From contig JABABM010000015.1 in assembly GCA_014238205.1 (NCBI GenBank), positions 1 through 52,418 of the forward strand: a stretch of DNA of 52,418 bases. Direction: 5' to 3'. Under the pieces are notes generated by a model. The model was given only the letters and a program-made list of their open reading frames with translations, was not told where the DNA came from and searched no databases. This document shows positions 42,896 to 51,830 of the stretch, one piece after another. The translations under genes and the position numbers were made by a program. Origin of the DNA: Phycisphaerales bacterium (GTDB lineage: Bacteria; Planctomycetota; Phycisphaerae; Phycisphaerales; SM1A02). Numbering within the stretch: position 1 is the stretch's first letter; the number at the start of each line of letters is the position of its first letter.

Positions 42896-44953
42896 ATGAT
42901 GTCGAACGCCCCCGGGTTGAAGTCCGCTGCAAGCGGAACACTTCGCCATGCACTCCGTGCACTGAGGCATCTCCAGAAACCCGATGGACACTGGTGCGCA
43001 GTGCTCGAGGGGGATTCGATTCTCGAGAGCGAGTACCTGCTGATGAAGTTCATACTCCATCAGGAGCATGAGCCGATGGCGGACGGTTGTGGACGGGAGG
43101 TGCTCGATCGTATTGCCGAGGGGCTTCGTCGACAGCAACGGTCAGACGGTTCCTGGGGGCAGTATCCCGGTTCGGACATCGATGTCAGTGCCACTGTCAA
43201 GGGTTACTTCGCATTGAAACTCATGGGTGACGACACCGAGGCCGAACACATGCGTCGCGCACGTGAACAGGTCAGATCAAATGGTGGTGCAGAGCAGTGC
43301 AACTCCTTCACCAACTTCTATCTGGCCTGTCTCGGGCAGGTGTCATGGAATGCCGTCCCATCCATTCCACCGGAACTTGTCCTGCTTCCGAAATGGTTCT
43401 ATTTCCACCTTTCGAAACTGAGCGCGTGGACCAGGACGATGATTCTTCCATTGTCGATCGTCACGACGCGACGTCCCACTCGCAGCCTGCCCGCGGACAT
43501 GGGGATCGACGAGCTCTTCCTCGACGAGTTCGAGCGAAACAGGCTTTCGGATACGGTCGAATCACCCCGCCATTGGCGACTGATCTTTCGCGGCATCGAC
43601 AGGATGCTCAAACTGCTTCACCCGCTCGGGGGGACCCCCTTGCGAAGTGCTTCGATGCGCAAGGTGGTTGAGTGGATGCTCAAACGGGCTTCACAGGACG
43701 GGGCTGCCGCCACCGAGGGTCTTGGCGCCATCTTCCCTCCCATGGTCTACCTCCAGATCGCCCTGATGGCGATGGGTTGGAAACGGGAGCATCCCGTACG
43801 CCAACGGGCCGAGCAGGACCTGGACGCCTTCTTCCTGGATCGAATCGAGGATGACGGTACGCCGACCATCCGTATCCAACCCTGCTTCAGCCCGGTGTGG
43901 GACACCGGGATTGCTCTCTATGCAATGACGGACTGTGGGTTGGATCACGCTGATCCTTCCGTTCAGGCAGCAGCTGACTGGTTGCGAGAGAAGGAGTGCA
44001 CTTTCCAGGGCGACTGGACCGACACGGTCGCCCCTCGCCCCGGATTCGGCTCCTGGTATTTCGAATATCGAAACGCCTGGTACCCGGACGTCGATGACAC
44101 GGCGATGGTTGCAATGGCGCTGTACCGCAGCGGAGGCATGGAGAACAGGGCAGCAGCCTGCCGAGGAGTCCAGTGGCTGCTTTCCATGCAGAACGATGAT
44201 GGGGGGTGGGCGGCCTTCGACAAGACGGTTCATCGACAGGTACTCGAGTACATTCCCTTTGCAGATCACAACGCGATGCAGGATCCATCCTGCTCCGACA
44301 TCACCGGCAGGGTGCTTGAGTGCCTCTCCTGGCACGGATTCACGACAGCAGATGCGCAGGTGAAGAAGGCCATCGAGTACATCAAGGCGACACAGGAACC
44401 GGATGGTTCATGGATCGGGCGATGGGGCGTGAACTACATCTATGGGACGTGGCAGGCACTGGTCGGCCCGATCAATCTCGGTGTTGATCCCGGCGAGGAA
44501 TGGATCCAGCGTGCTGCAGATTGGGTGCGAAGCGTGCAGAAGGAGGAGGGGTCCTTCGGAGAATCCCCCGACTCCTACCTCGATCCTGGTCTGAAGGGAA
44601 TCGGTCCTTCGACGGCATCCCAGACGGCATGGGCTGCGATGACGATGCAGGCTGTGCATGGGCCTGATGACGAGGGTGTACAGCGAGCCATCAATTGGCT
44701 CGTTGCAACGCAGATGGATGAACGTTCAGCAGCTGATCCGGCATGCAATCCAGATGGTGATCCAGCTGGTTCATGGCATGAGCCCTGGTGCACTGGTACC
44801 GGGTTCCCGAAGGTGTTCTACCTTCGGTACCACCTCTACCGCCTCTACTTTCCGATCATGGCGATCGGAAGATTCCTTTCGGCGAATGCCGACCGGGATG
44901 CAGGCATCATGACTTCCGAAGGCACCGACTCCAAGGCCTCATCCACGATCTGA
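42896..44953 (+). CDS. shc: Squalene-hopene cyclase
   Basis: A 685-residue cyclase that turns squalene into hopene, the first step to hopanoids, at the membrane. The catalytic DVDD motif is at 398-401 in WYPDVDDTAMVAMAL. Several QW repeats are visible: LQKPDGHWCAVLEGD, RQQRSDGSWG, MQNDDGGWAAFDK, TQEPDGSWIGRWGVNYIYGTWQAL and VQKEEGSFGES. The conserved end GFPKVFYLRYHLYRLYFPIMAIGRF is complete. The gene follows lat by 7 bases, so the two share a transcript. Its stop codon abuts the stop of the convergent gene in the palindrome TGATCA. Confidence 0.96.
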   Translation: MMSNAPGLKSAASGTLRHALRALRHLQKPDGHWCAVLEGDSILESEYLLMKFILHQEHEPMADGCGREVLDRIAEGLRRQQRSDGSWGQYPGSDIDVSATVKGYFALKLMGDDTEAEHMRRAREQVRSNGGAEQCNSFTNFYLACLGQVSWNAVPSIPPELVLLPKWFYFHLSKLSAWTRTMILPLSIVTTRRPTRSLPADMGIDELFLDEFERNRLSDTVESPRHWRLIFRGIDRMLKLLHPLGGTPLRSASMRKVVEWMLKRASQDGAAATEGLGAIFPPMVYLQIALMAMGWKREHPVRQRAEQDLDAFFLDRIEDDGTPTIRIQPCFSPVWDTGIALYAMTDCGLDHADPSVQAAADWLREKECTFQGDWTDTVAPRPGFGSWYFEYRNAWYPDVDDTAMVAMALYRSGGMENRAAACRGVQWLLSMQNDDGGWAAFDKTVHRQVLEYIPFADHNAMQDPSCSDITGRVLECLSWHGFTTADAQVKKAIEYIKATQEPDGSWIGRWGVNYIYGTWQALVGPINLGVDPGEEWIQRAADWVRSVQKEEGSFGESPDSYLDPGLKGIGPSTASQTAWAAMTMQAVHGPDDEGVQRAINWLVATQMDERSAADPACNPDGDPAGSWHEPWCTGTGFPKVFYLRYHLYRLYFPIMAIGRFLSANADRDAGIMTSEGTDSKASSTI

Positions 44954-45634
44954 TCAACTGAACGGGCAGGGATCGTGAAACGTCACATCTTCACCCGTTG
45001 CCGGGTGCTTGACCGTGAGAATCGTCGCATGCAGCATCAATCGCGGGCTGGCTTCAACGAGATGATCGGGTGCATAGAGATCATCTCCGAGTATGGGATG
45101 TCCGATGCTCTGCATGTGCAGCCTCAACTGGTGCGATCTTCCGGTGACAGGTTTCAACTCGACGTGGGTATGGTCAGTTCCACGAACGAGGACCTTGAAG
45201 TGCGTCGTGGCTGATCGACCATGCTCCTCGTCGATCATCTGTCGAGGTGGGTGATCCATGTCCTTCCTGATGGGGGCATTGATCACCCCATCATCTATGG
45301 CAAGGCATCCTCCTACGACTGCTTCGTATTGCTTGTCGACTTCACGATCCTGGAATTGCCGACTCAGTTCACGGTGAGTATCCGCATCCCTGGCCATGAT
45401 GATCACTCCCGAGGTATCGCGATCGAGTCGATGGACGATCCGGGCACCCGGGAAGGCGTCATCGGCTCTGCTTGCGAGGCAATCAGCCTTTTCCGGCCCG
45501 ATTCCTGGAACCGACAGCAACCCCGGAGGCTTGATGAATACGATGATCCGGTTGTCGGAGAAGAGCACCGGGGGGAGTCCCGGTGGAGCGGGTGTTCTGG
45601 GTGCCTGGCCGTGTGACTTATTCGTCTGGTCCAT
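44954..45634 (-). CDS. RluA-family RNA pseudouridine synthase
   Basis: A 226-residue RluA-type synthase with the catalytic Asp71 in IVHRLDRDTSGV, then KQYEAVVGG, ATTHFKVL and the C-terminal PVTGRSHQLRLHMQSIGHPILGDDLY. It lacks the N-terminal S4 domain, like RluA/TruC-type enzymes. The target is a position in tRNA or rRNA, not determinable here. The gene ends head-on against shc with no intergenic base. Confidence 0.93.
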   Translation of the reverse strand: MDQTNKSHGQAPRTPAPPGLPPVLFSDNRIIVFIKPPGLLSVPGIGPEKADCLASRADDAFPGARIVHRLDRDTSGVIIMARDADTHRELSRQFQDREVDKQYEAVVGGCLAIDDGVINAPIRKDMDHPPRQMIDEEHGRSATTHFKVLVRGTDHTHVELKPVTGRSHQLRLHMQSIGHPILGDDLYAPDHLVEASPRLMLHATILTVKHPATGEDVTFHDPCPFS

Positions 45635-45702
45635 TGTCGGAGCCTATCATGTCGGATCCCCGCCGGGGACATGTGCCCCGGTTGCGTAGGATTGGAGCAT
45701 CC

Positions 45703-46839
45703 ATGTCGTTCTTGTTGAGCCTGTGCATCCTGCTTCTTGCAGATGAAGTGACTCCCAGCCCGGTCGAACCGATGCTGACCGATGCCGTGCAGTTGACCTT
45801 TGCTTCGGAGTTTCACAAGGCAGGTGAATCCTACTTCTCAGATGATGGCAGTCGCTTGATCTACCAGGCTGTTCCCTTGCCACCAGAGGGGAAGGAACCG
45901 GGGATCCACTACGGGATGTATGTCTCGGACGTGGTCAGGGACAGCGATGGCAGGGTTACTGGTCTTGAGAAGACACGTTGCATCAGTCCCACCGGTTCAG
46001 CGAATACCTGCGGCTGGTTCTTTCCCGGGCGAAATGACCGTGTCCTCTTTGCTACGACGACGATCGCTCCAAGGGAAGAGGATGCACCGGGATACCAGCG
46101 AGATTCCGGTGACTATCGATGGCAGTTTCCACCTGAAATGAACATCGTCGCCTTGGACCTTTCGGAAGCGGATGGAACGTCGAGGGCGTTCGAGCCCCTC
46201 GTGACGGACGACAAGGCCTACCTGGCGGAAGGTTCGATCAGCCCTGATGGTCGTCACCTTCTGTATACGTCGCTGGCCAGTGGAGACGGAGACCTGTGGG
46301 TTGCCGACTTGCAGAGCGGCACGATCCGTGCACTGGTAGAGGCTGACGGGTACGACGGCGGTCCATTCTTTTCGCCTGGCGGCCATCGCATCACCTATCG
46401 ATCTGATCGAAGGGGAGATGACTATCTCCAGGTCTTCGTCGCCGATCTCAAGTTCGACGAAACAGGCTCGATCGTCGGGATCGAACGTGAGTACCAGATT
46501 ACCAACAACGAGCATGTGAACTGGTGTCCGTTCTGGACACGGGATGGCAGGGCGCTGGTCTATGCAACAAGCCAGGTCGGACACCACAACTATGAGATCT
46601 TCCTCGTGGATGCCGATGGTGGTGGAGCGGATCGACCTGTTCGCTATGGAACCGGTCGACGCCGTGTTACCAACGCTCCGGGTTTCGATGGACTTCCAGC
46701 ATTTTCACATGACGGTGGAACGATCGTCTGGACAAGCCAGCGTGCAGGCGACTCCGGCAGCCAACTCTGGTGTGCTGGATTCGAGATTCCGGATCAAAAG
46801 CTATCGGGTCAATCTCCTGCCGGGTCGGACGGCCATTGA
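45703..46839 (+). CDS. Exported PD40 beta-propeller protein (TolB-like)
   Basis: A 378-residue protein with a signal peptide (MSFLLSLCILLLADEVTPS) and PD40-type repeats: FASEFHKAGESYFSDDGSRLIYQ, LAEGSISPDGRHLLYTS, GGPFFSPGGHRITYRSDR and FDGLPAFSHDGGTIVWTSQR. Each has a strand, a D-G turn and a second strand, as in TolB and in tricorn-like proteins. It is likely periplasmic and serves in binding; no enzyme motif is seen. ATG 45703 follows GGAG by 5 bases; an upstream ATG at 45649 would spoil the signal peptide. The stop overlaps the next gene start. Confidence 0.82.
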   Translation: MSFLLSLCILLLADEVTPSPVEPMLTDAVQLTFASEFHKAGESYFSDDGSRLIYQAVPLPPEGKEPGIHYGMYVSDVVRDSDGRVTGLEKTRCISPTGSANTCGWFFPGRNDRVLFATTTIAPREEDAPGYQRDSGDYRWQFPPEMNIVALDLSEADGTSRAFEPLVTDDKAYLAEGSISPDGRHLLYTSLASGDGDLWVADLQSGTIRALVEADGYDGGPFFSPGGHRITYRSDRRGDDYLQVFVADLKFDETGSIVGIEREYQITNNEHVNWCPFWTRDGRALVYATSQVGHHNYEIFLVDADGGGADRPVRYGTGRRRVTNAPGFDGLPAFSHDGGTIVWTSQRAGDSGSQLWCAGFEIPDQKLSGQSPAGSDGH

Positions 46840-47441
46840 AATTCCCGGCGATCATCCTGCTGTTTCTGTTTCTGCCGTTCGGGTGTGAAGGAAAGCGGAT
46901 CCAGTACAGGAAGACGCCTTCTTTCTATTCACGCATGGCGGGCATGGAGGGAGGAAGGGACACCGTGCTGGAGGACGGTACCGAGATCAGGTTCATTCAC
47001 CAGCAGCCGCGTGAACTGGACAATTTCACTGATCACACGGGCAAGAAGTTTCTCATGAGGGAGCAACTCGAGGATGGCTCTGTCACCCTGAATGCGATCA
47101 TGCCCGAGCACGTGCTTCTTCTCCTTCTGGATTGCCTCCAGAGACAGGAGTACACCTTGTTCTGGGACGAGATGATCGCAACTTCGACGAAGGAATGGTA
47201 CGAGTCGGAGGGGGGAGGGCGGAAGGCCTGTCTCGAGTTCCTCCGGATCAACAGGCGTGACATTGCCGACGCGTTGACAAGGATGAAGATGGGTACCGGG
47301 CTCAACGAAGTCGAGCGGTTCCAGATCGATGAGAACATCATCCGACTCAGGCTGGCCGAGCATCTCAGGCACCGCTTCGCCTTTACCGAAGTGGACACCA
47401 GGTGGGAGGACGGCAAGTACGTCCTCGTAACCATCAGGTAG
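46836..47441 (+). CDS. Exported protein, possibly a lipoprotein, coupled to the PD40 protein
   Basis: A protein of about 201 residues. The start TTG 46836 overlaps the PD40 stop (TTGA) and gives a hydrophobic leader KFPAIILLFLFLPFGC with a possible, non-ideal lipobox at Cys16 or so. The mature part mixes charged helices (HVLLLLLDCLQRQEYTLFWDEM; RIRLRLAEHLRHRFAF-like end) and ends with FTEVDTRWEDGKYVLVTIR. No family recognised. A GTG at 46770 is an alternative start but lies inside the PD40 gene. It is convergent with clpC, 11 bases away. Confidence 0.65.
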   Translation: MKFPAIILLFLFLPFGCEGKRIQYRKTPSFYSRMAGMEGGRDTVLEDGTEIRFIHQQPRELDNFTDHTGKKFLMREQLEDGSVTLNAIMPEHVLLLLLDCLQRQEYTLFWDEMIATSTKEWYESEGGGRKACLEFLRINRRDIADALTRMKMGTGLNEVERFQIDENIIRLRLAEHLRHRFAFTEVDTRWEDGKYVLVTIR

Positions 47442-47452
47442 GCGTGCAGGCA

Positions 47453-49972
47453 CTAGTCAGTGGTGGCTTCGGCTTCCTTCGGCTTGGTCGTGTCCTCGGG
47501 CAATGCAGTGCTGTCGAACTTCAGATGATCCGCATCCGGTTCATGGCTGAGGAGGAGCTTCTGCCCAGGTTCATATTCACCACCAAGGAGTGCTTCAGCG
47601 AGTGGGTCCTCGACATAGGCGCTGATCGCTCGACGCAGAGGCCTTGCACCGAAGTCGGGATTGAATCCCTTCTCGATGAGGTAGTCCTTGGCCTTCTGGT
47701 CAAGTTCCAGTTCCAGGCCCTTCGACTTGAGGCGTTCACAGACCTTTGCAAGCTCGATGTCGATGATCAAGTAGAGGTCATCCTTCACCAGAGGCCTGAA
47801 GACGACGGTGTCATCAAGGCGATTGATGAATTCTGGCCGGAAGAACTTCTCGACTTCTGACATGAGAGAGGACTTCATGCGTTCATAGTCCTGGACTTCT
47901 TCACGCTTTCCGAAGCCGAAGGACTGGCCACCCTTGATCAATTCGGCGCCGATGTTCGACGTCATGATGAGAATCGTGTTCCGGAAGTCGATCTTTCGAC
48001 CGAAGGAATCCGTGAGGCGACCTTCCTCCATGATCTGGAGCAGCATGTTGAATACGTCTGGGTGAGCCTTCTCGACTTCATCAAGCAGGACGACCGCGTA
48101 GGGCCTTCGCCTGATCTGTTCCGTCAACTGGCCACCCTCCTCGTAGCCGACGTAGCCGGGAGGCGCGCCGACGAGGCGGGAGACGGTGTGCTTCTCCATG
48201 TACTCGGACATGTCGAGGTAGACCATGGCATCCTGGTCCCCGAAGAGAAAATCCGCGAGGGCCTTGGCGAGCAGGGTCTTGCCGACACCGGAGGGACCGA
48301 CGAACACGAATGAGCCCATGGGACGATTCGGATCCTTCAGTCCGCTTCGAGCCTTGCGGATGGCCTTGGAGACCTGTGAGACCGCTTCCTTCTGGCTGAC
48401 GACCGTCTGGTGCAGTTCTGCTTCCAGTTGCAGCAACCTTGCGGATTCCGCTTCCTCGAGTCGAGTCAGGGGTACGCCGGTGATCTTCGAGACCACCTCT
48501 GCGATGACCTCTTCGTCGACGGTTCCGCTGATTTCACTCATCGTGTCGCGCCATTCCTTCTGCACGCGATCCTTCTCGGCTCGAAGTTTTTCGGCCTTGT
48601 CACGAAGGTCTGCAGCCTTCTCGTAGTCAGCGCCTCGAACAGCAGCTTCCTTTTCGACTCCGAGCAGTTCGATCTTCTCCTCGATGTCTGCAAGGTCGGG
48701 CGGCTTCGTGAGCGAACTGAGCCTGACTCGTGCTCCAGCTTCGTCGATGATGTCAAGGGCCTTGTCCGGCTGCACCCGGGATGGGATGTACCTGGTGGAC
48801 AGCTCGACGGCTTCCTTGATGGCCTCATCCGTGATCTTCACACGATGGTGCTCCTCGTACTTGATTCGAAGCCCCTTGAGAATCTCGATGGTCTGATCAT
48901 GTGATGGCGGTTCGACGGTTACGGACTGGAAGCGTCGTTCCAGCGCCGAGTCCTTCTCGATGTATTTCCTGTACTCGTCGAACGTGGTGGCGCCGATGCA
49001 CTGGATCTCACCGCGGGAAAGTGCGGGCTTGAGTACGTTCGAAGCGTCAATGGCGCCTTCAGCACCACCGGCACCGACGAGGGTATGCAGTTCGTCGATG
49101 AACAGGATGATGTTCTTCGCTCGGCGAACCTCGTTCATCACGGCCTTGATGCGTTCCTCGAACTGTCCCCTGTACTTGGTTCCGGCAACCATCATGGCCA
49201 GGTCGAGAACGACGACACGGCGGTCATGGAGCAGGTCCGGAACTTCCTTGGAGACGATCTGCTGGGCGAGGCCCTCGACGATGGCGGTCTTTCCGACGCC
49301 GGCTTCGCCGAGGAGCACTGGGTTGTTCTTCGTACGGCGGCAGAGGATCTGGATGAGTCGTTCGATTTCATCGAAACGGCCGATGACCGGATCGAGTTCG
49401 TTGGCCTTCGCCAGTTCGGTCAGGTCTCGGCCAAAACTGTCCAGGGCCGGTGTCTTGCTTTTGCCGCGTCGCGGGGAGGAAGCCTGGGGATCGCCTTCCT
49501 CTTCACCGATCTCATCCATCTCGTCGGCGTCCACTCCGGCGCCGAGCAGGTTGAGTACTTCTTCACGAACCTCTTCGAGCTTCACGCCGAGGTTCATGAG
49601 TACTTGCGCAGCAACGCCATCCTGTTCGCGGAGCAGCCCGAGCAGGAGATGCTCGGTACCGACGTAGTTGTGGTTCAGGTTCCTTGCTTCCTCGATGGCA
49701 TACTCGAGCACCTTCTTGGCTCGAGGTGTCTGCGGAAGCTTGCCCATCGTCACCATCTCAGGTCCCGACTTGACGAGCTTCTCAACTTCGAGGCGTACCT
49801 TCCTGAGGTCGATATCAAGGTTCTTCAGGACATTGGGCCCTACACCAGAACCTTCTTTCACCAGGCCGAGAAGGATGTGCTCCGTCCCGATGTACTCGTG
49901 GTTGAAACGCTGGGCTTCCTGGTTTGCAAGGGCCATGACCTTGCGTGCACGATCGGTCAAGCGTTCGAACAT
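47453..49972 (-). CDS. clpC: ATP-dependent protease ATPase subunit ClpC
   Basis: An 839-residue Hsp100 unfoldase that feeds substrates to ClpP. The Clp_N double repeat spans about 1-145. AAA-1 has the P-loop GEAGVGKT (222-229). The middle region includes the UVR-like helix VRGADYEKAADLRDKAEKLRAE, which distinguishes ClpC from ClpA. AAA-2 has GPSGVGKTLLAK and the D2-small domain ending RLKSKGLELELDQKAKDYLIEKGF. A short acidic tail follows (PKEAEATTD). ATG 49972 has GGAG 7 bases before it; the frame upstream is not ClpC. No mcsA/mcsB/ctsR genes accompany it. Confidence 0.96.
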   Translation of the reverse strand: MFERLTDRARKVMALANQEAQRFNHEYIGTEHILLGLVKEGSGVGPNVLKNLDIDLRKVRLEVEKLVKSGPEMVTMGKLPQTPRAKKVLEYAIEEARNLNHNYVGTEHLLLGLLREQDGVAAQVLMNLGVKLEEVREEVLNLLGAGVDADEMDEIGEEEGDPQASSPRRGKSKTPALDSFGRDLTELAKANELDPVIGRFDEIERLIQILCRRTKNNPVLLGEAGVGKTAIVEGLAQQIVSKEVPDLLHDRRVVVLDLAMMVAGTKYRGQFEERIKAVMNEVRRAKNIILFIDELHTLVGAGGAEGAIDASNVLKPALSRGEIQCIGATTFDEYRKYIEKDSALERRFQSVTVEPPSHDQTIEILKGLRIKYEEHHRVKITDEAIKEAVELSTRYIPSRVQPDKALDIIDEAGARVRLSSLTKPPDLADIEEKIELLGVEKEAAVRGADYEKAADLRDKAEKLRAEKDRVQKEWRDTMSEISGTVDEEVIAEVVSKITGVPLTRLEEAESARLLQLEAELHQTVVSQKEAVSQVSKAIRKARSGLKDPNRPMGSFVFVGPSGVGKTLLAKALADFLFGDQDAMVYLDMSEYMEKHTVSRLVGAPPGYVGYEEGGQLTEQIRRRPYAVVLLDEVEKAHPDVFNMLLQIMEEGRLTDSFGRKIDFRNTILIMTSNIGAELIKGGQSFGFGKREEVQDYERMKSSLMSEVEKFFRPEFINRLDDTVVFRPLVKDDLYLIIDIELAKVCERLKSKGLELELDQKAKDYLIEKGFNPDFGARPLRRAISAYVEDPLAEALLGGEYEPGQKLLLSHEPDADHLKFDSTALPEDTTKPKEAEATTD

Positions 49973-50180
49973 GGGACGTCTCCGGGTCTTCTGCCTTCCT
50001 GCAAGGCATTGTTCATCAATCCTCAGGGCAATCCCCTCACGTGAGGAGGCTGCACCCCCTCTGGGAGTGCAAGTGCCATACCAGTCTATTCGGCCCTGAA
50101 GGAGGGGGTGATGAGCCAAATTTGACTCTACACTGATCTAAGAGTGTCTTTTTACACCCCATGGAGGGTCATCTTGGTCT

Positions 50181-51140
50181 ATGTGGGCATTTTCCGGTGC
50201 CATTCTGACGGTTGCAGCCATCCTGGTGCCCCACATGGGGGAAATGCCGGGGGAGGGGCCTGGCAACACTGGACTCTCGAAATCCCAGATTGAATCGGGT
50301 CCATGGACGTCTGATCCATGGCCTGAACTTGACCGGGCGGGCATGATCGAGGCCGAGGCCCTCGTGGTTGATTCACTGGTATCGATGGAGGGGCATGCCA
50401 ATGCCGAGGGTAATCCAGCAAAACCCATCCGAACACGGTTCCTGCTTGTTCATGGAGAGCAATCACGCAATGAGCTTCTCCATGCAGGTACGGTTCTTGA
50501 CCGAGCCGTACAACGCATGAATACGCTCATGGAGGAAGAGGTGGACCATGCTCCGTTTGCGGGTCGGCTCGGTCTTCACCTTTCAGGCAACCGTGACAGG
50601 TTCATGATGCTGCTTGCCGGACAGTTGAATGTCTACGCCGCAACCGGAAATGAAGTTCACCTTCATGTGTCGGGGAGGCGCACGATACTTGTTGCAAATG
50701 GTGATGCTGAACCAGCGTTGTTGAACCACCAATTGCATCGAGTGGCAACACATGCCTACCTGCATGCACTTCATTCACCCAATCGTCTTCCAGCCTGGGC
50801 AAATGAAGGTCTTGCAACTGCGATTGCGTGGGGGGGTTCGGGAATCGAGGAACGTGTTGACAGGCCAGAGGCCATCGCGATGGTTCGAGAAGGGGCGATG
50901 CTCGAAGAGTTGATCGAGATGGACTATGCCGATGGCAGTTGGCATGGAGACAGGATGAACGAAGCGCGGGCGGGGTTGTTGATGGAACGAGCTCTGCTGG
51001 CAAGGCCGCATGAACTTCGGGAATGGATTCTCTCGGTCAAGAAGGGTGTTGAATGGCGCAGAGCGTTCAAGACTGCCTTCAATGATTCACCGGAGGCGAT
51101 GGCCAGGTGGGCTGGACAGTACTTCAAGGTCAATGACTAG
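50181..51140 (+). CDS. Exported protein resembling a peptidase-MA-type metallopeptidase without HExxH
   Basis: A 319-residue protein with a hydrophobic start (MWAFSGAILTVAAILVPHMG) that acts as a signal peptide. Around residues 195-220, LHRVATHAYLHALHSPNRLPAWANEGLATAIAW has the layout of the gluzincin family (HExxH helix, then a short loop and LPxWxxEGLA). The third-ligand motif with Glu is intact, but the HExxH site reads RVATH, so the first His and the catalytic Glu are absent. The fold is probably kept while catalysis is lost or changed. The ribosome site GGAGGG is 12 bases before ATG 50181. Its stop shares CTAG with the convergent lolD-like gene. Confidence 0.7.
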   Translation: MWAFSGAILTVAAILVPHMGEMPGEGPGNTGLSKSQIESGPWTSDPWPELDRAGMIEAEALVVDSLVSMEGHANAEGNPAKPIRTRFLLVHGEQSRNELLHAGTVLDRAVQRMNTLMEEEVDHAPFAGRLGLHLSGNRDRFMMLLAGQLNVYAATGNEVHLHVSGRRTILVANGDAEPALLNHQLHRVATHAYLHALHSPNRLPAWANEGLATAIAWGGSGIEERVDRPEAIAMVREGAMLEELIEMDYADGSWHGDRMNEARAGLLMERALLARPHELREWILSVKKGVEWRRAFKTAFNDSPEAMARWAGQYFKVND

Positions 51141-51826
51141 TTGTCCGCGAGGACACCCTGGTGCAGTTCGACGACACGGTCTGCGCGGTCGGCGATCGAG
51201 TGGTCATGGGTGACCATCACGATGGCAAGTCCACGTTGATGCTCAGCGGCGAGCAGGTCGAGAATCTGTTCTCCGGTCTGTTCATCGAGATTGCCCGTTG
51301 GTTCATCTGCAAGGAGCACCGAGGGCCGGTTGATGAGCGCTCTGGCAATGGCGACCCGCTGGCGTTCGCCACCGGAGAGTTCTCTGGGACGGTGGTTCAG
51401 GCGATGTCCCAGGCCGAACGCTTCCAGACGTTCCATTCCATCCCCGGTGACTTGCCGGGAGCCTTGCCAGGCGACGAACCCCGGTAGCGTGGCATTTTCA
51501 AGCACGGTCAATTCCGGGAGCAGGTGGTAGAACTGGAATACGAATCCAACGTCACGGTTCCGATACGCGTTTCGCCTTCCGTGTGAAAATGACTTGAGGT
51601 CTTCTCCCTTGTAGTGCACGGACCCCTTGTTTTCGTCCGGGCGATCAAGGTCACCCAGCAGGTGAAGGAGAGTGCTCTTTCCGGAACCGGATGATCCCAG
51701 GACCGCAACCCATTCACCGTCCTTGATATTGATCGAGGCACCTTTCAACACGGGCACATCGACATTGCCGAGACGATATGTCTTCTGCAGATCCCGTCCT
51801 TCAAGGATGATGTTCGTACTGGTCAT
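51137..51826 (-). CDS. LolD-type ABC ATPase
   Basis: A 229-residue ATPase of the LolD/MacB/FtsE branch. Walker A is LGSSGSGKSTLLHLLGDLD, the Q-loop FVFQFYHLLPELTVLENATLP is a LolD hallmark, the signature is LSGGERQRVAIARAL and Walker B is LLADEPTGNLD, with VMVTHDHSIA. It pairs with the permease gene just upstream to release lipoproteins from the inner membrane. ATG 51826 lies 4 bases after the permease stop; ATG 51850 would overlap it. Confidence 0.93.
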   Translation of the reverse strand: MTSTNIILEGRDLQKTYRLGNVDVPVLKGASINIKDGEWVAVLGSSGSGKSTLLHLLGDLDRPDENKGSVHYKGEDLKSFSHGRRNAYRNRDVGFVFQFYHLLPELTVLENATLPGFVAWQGSRQVTGDGMERLEAFGLGHRLNHRPRELSGGERQRVAIARALINRPSVLLADEPTGNLDEQTGEQILDLLAAEHQRGLAIVMVTHDHSIADRADRVVELHQGVLADN

Positions 51827-51830
51827 CGGA

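Noticed and set aside
49085..50044. Plus-strand open frame of about 319 codons over clpC
   Set aside because: Antisense to clpC and produced by its codon bias.
49973..50180. CIRCE (TTAGCACTC-N9-GAGTGCTAA) or CtsR site before clpC
   Set aside because: Only fragments (ACACT/AGTGT) are present; neither motif is complete.
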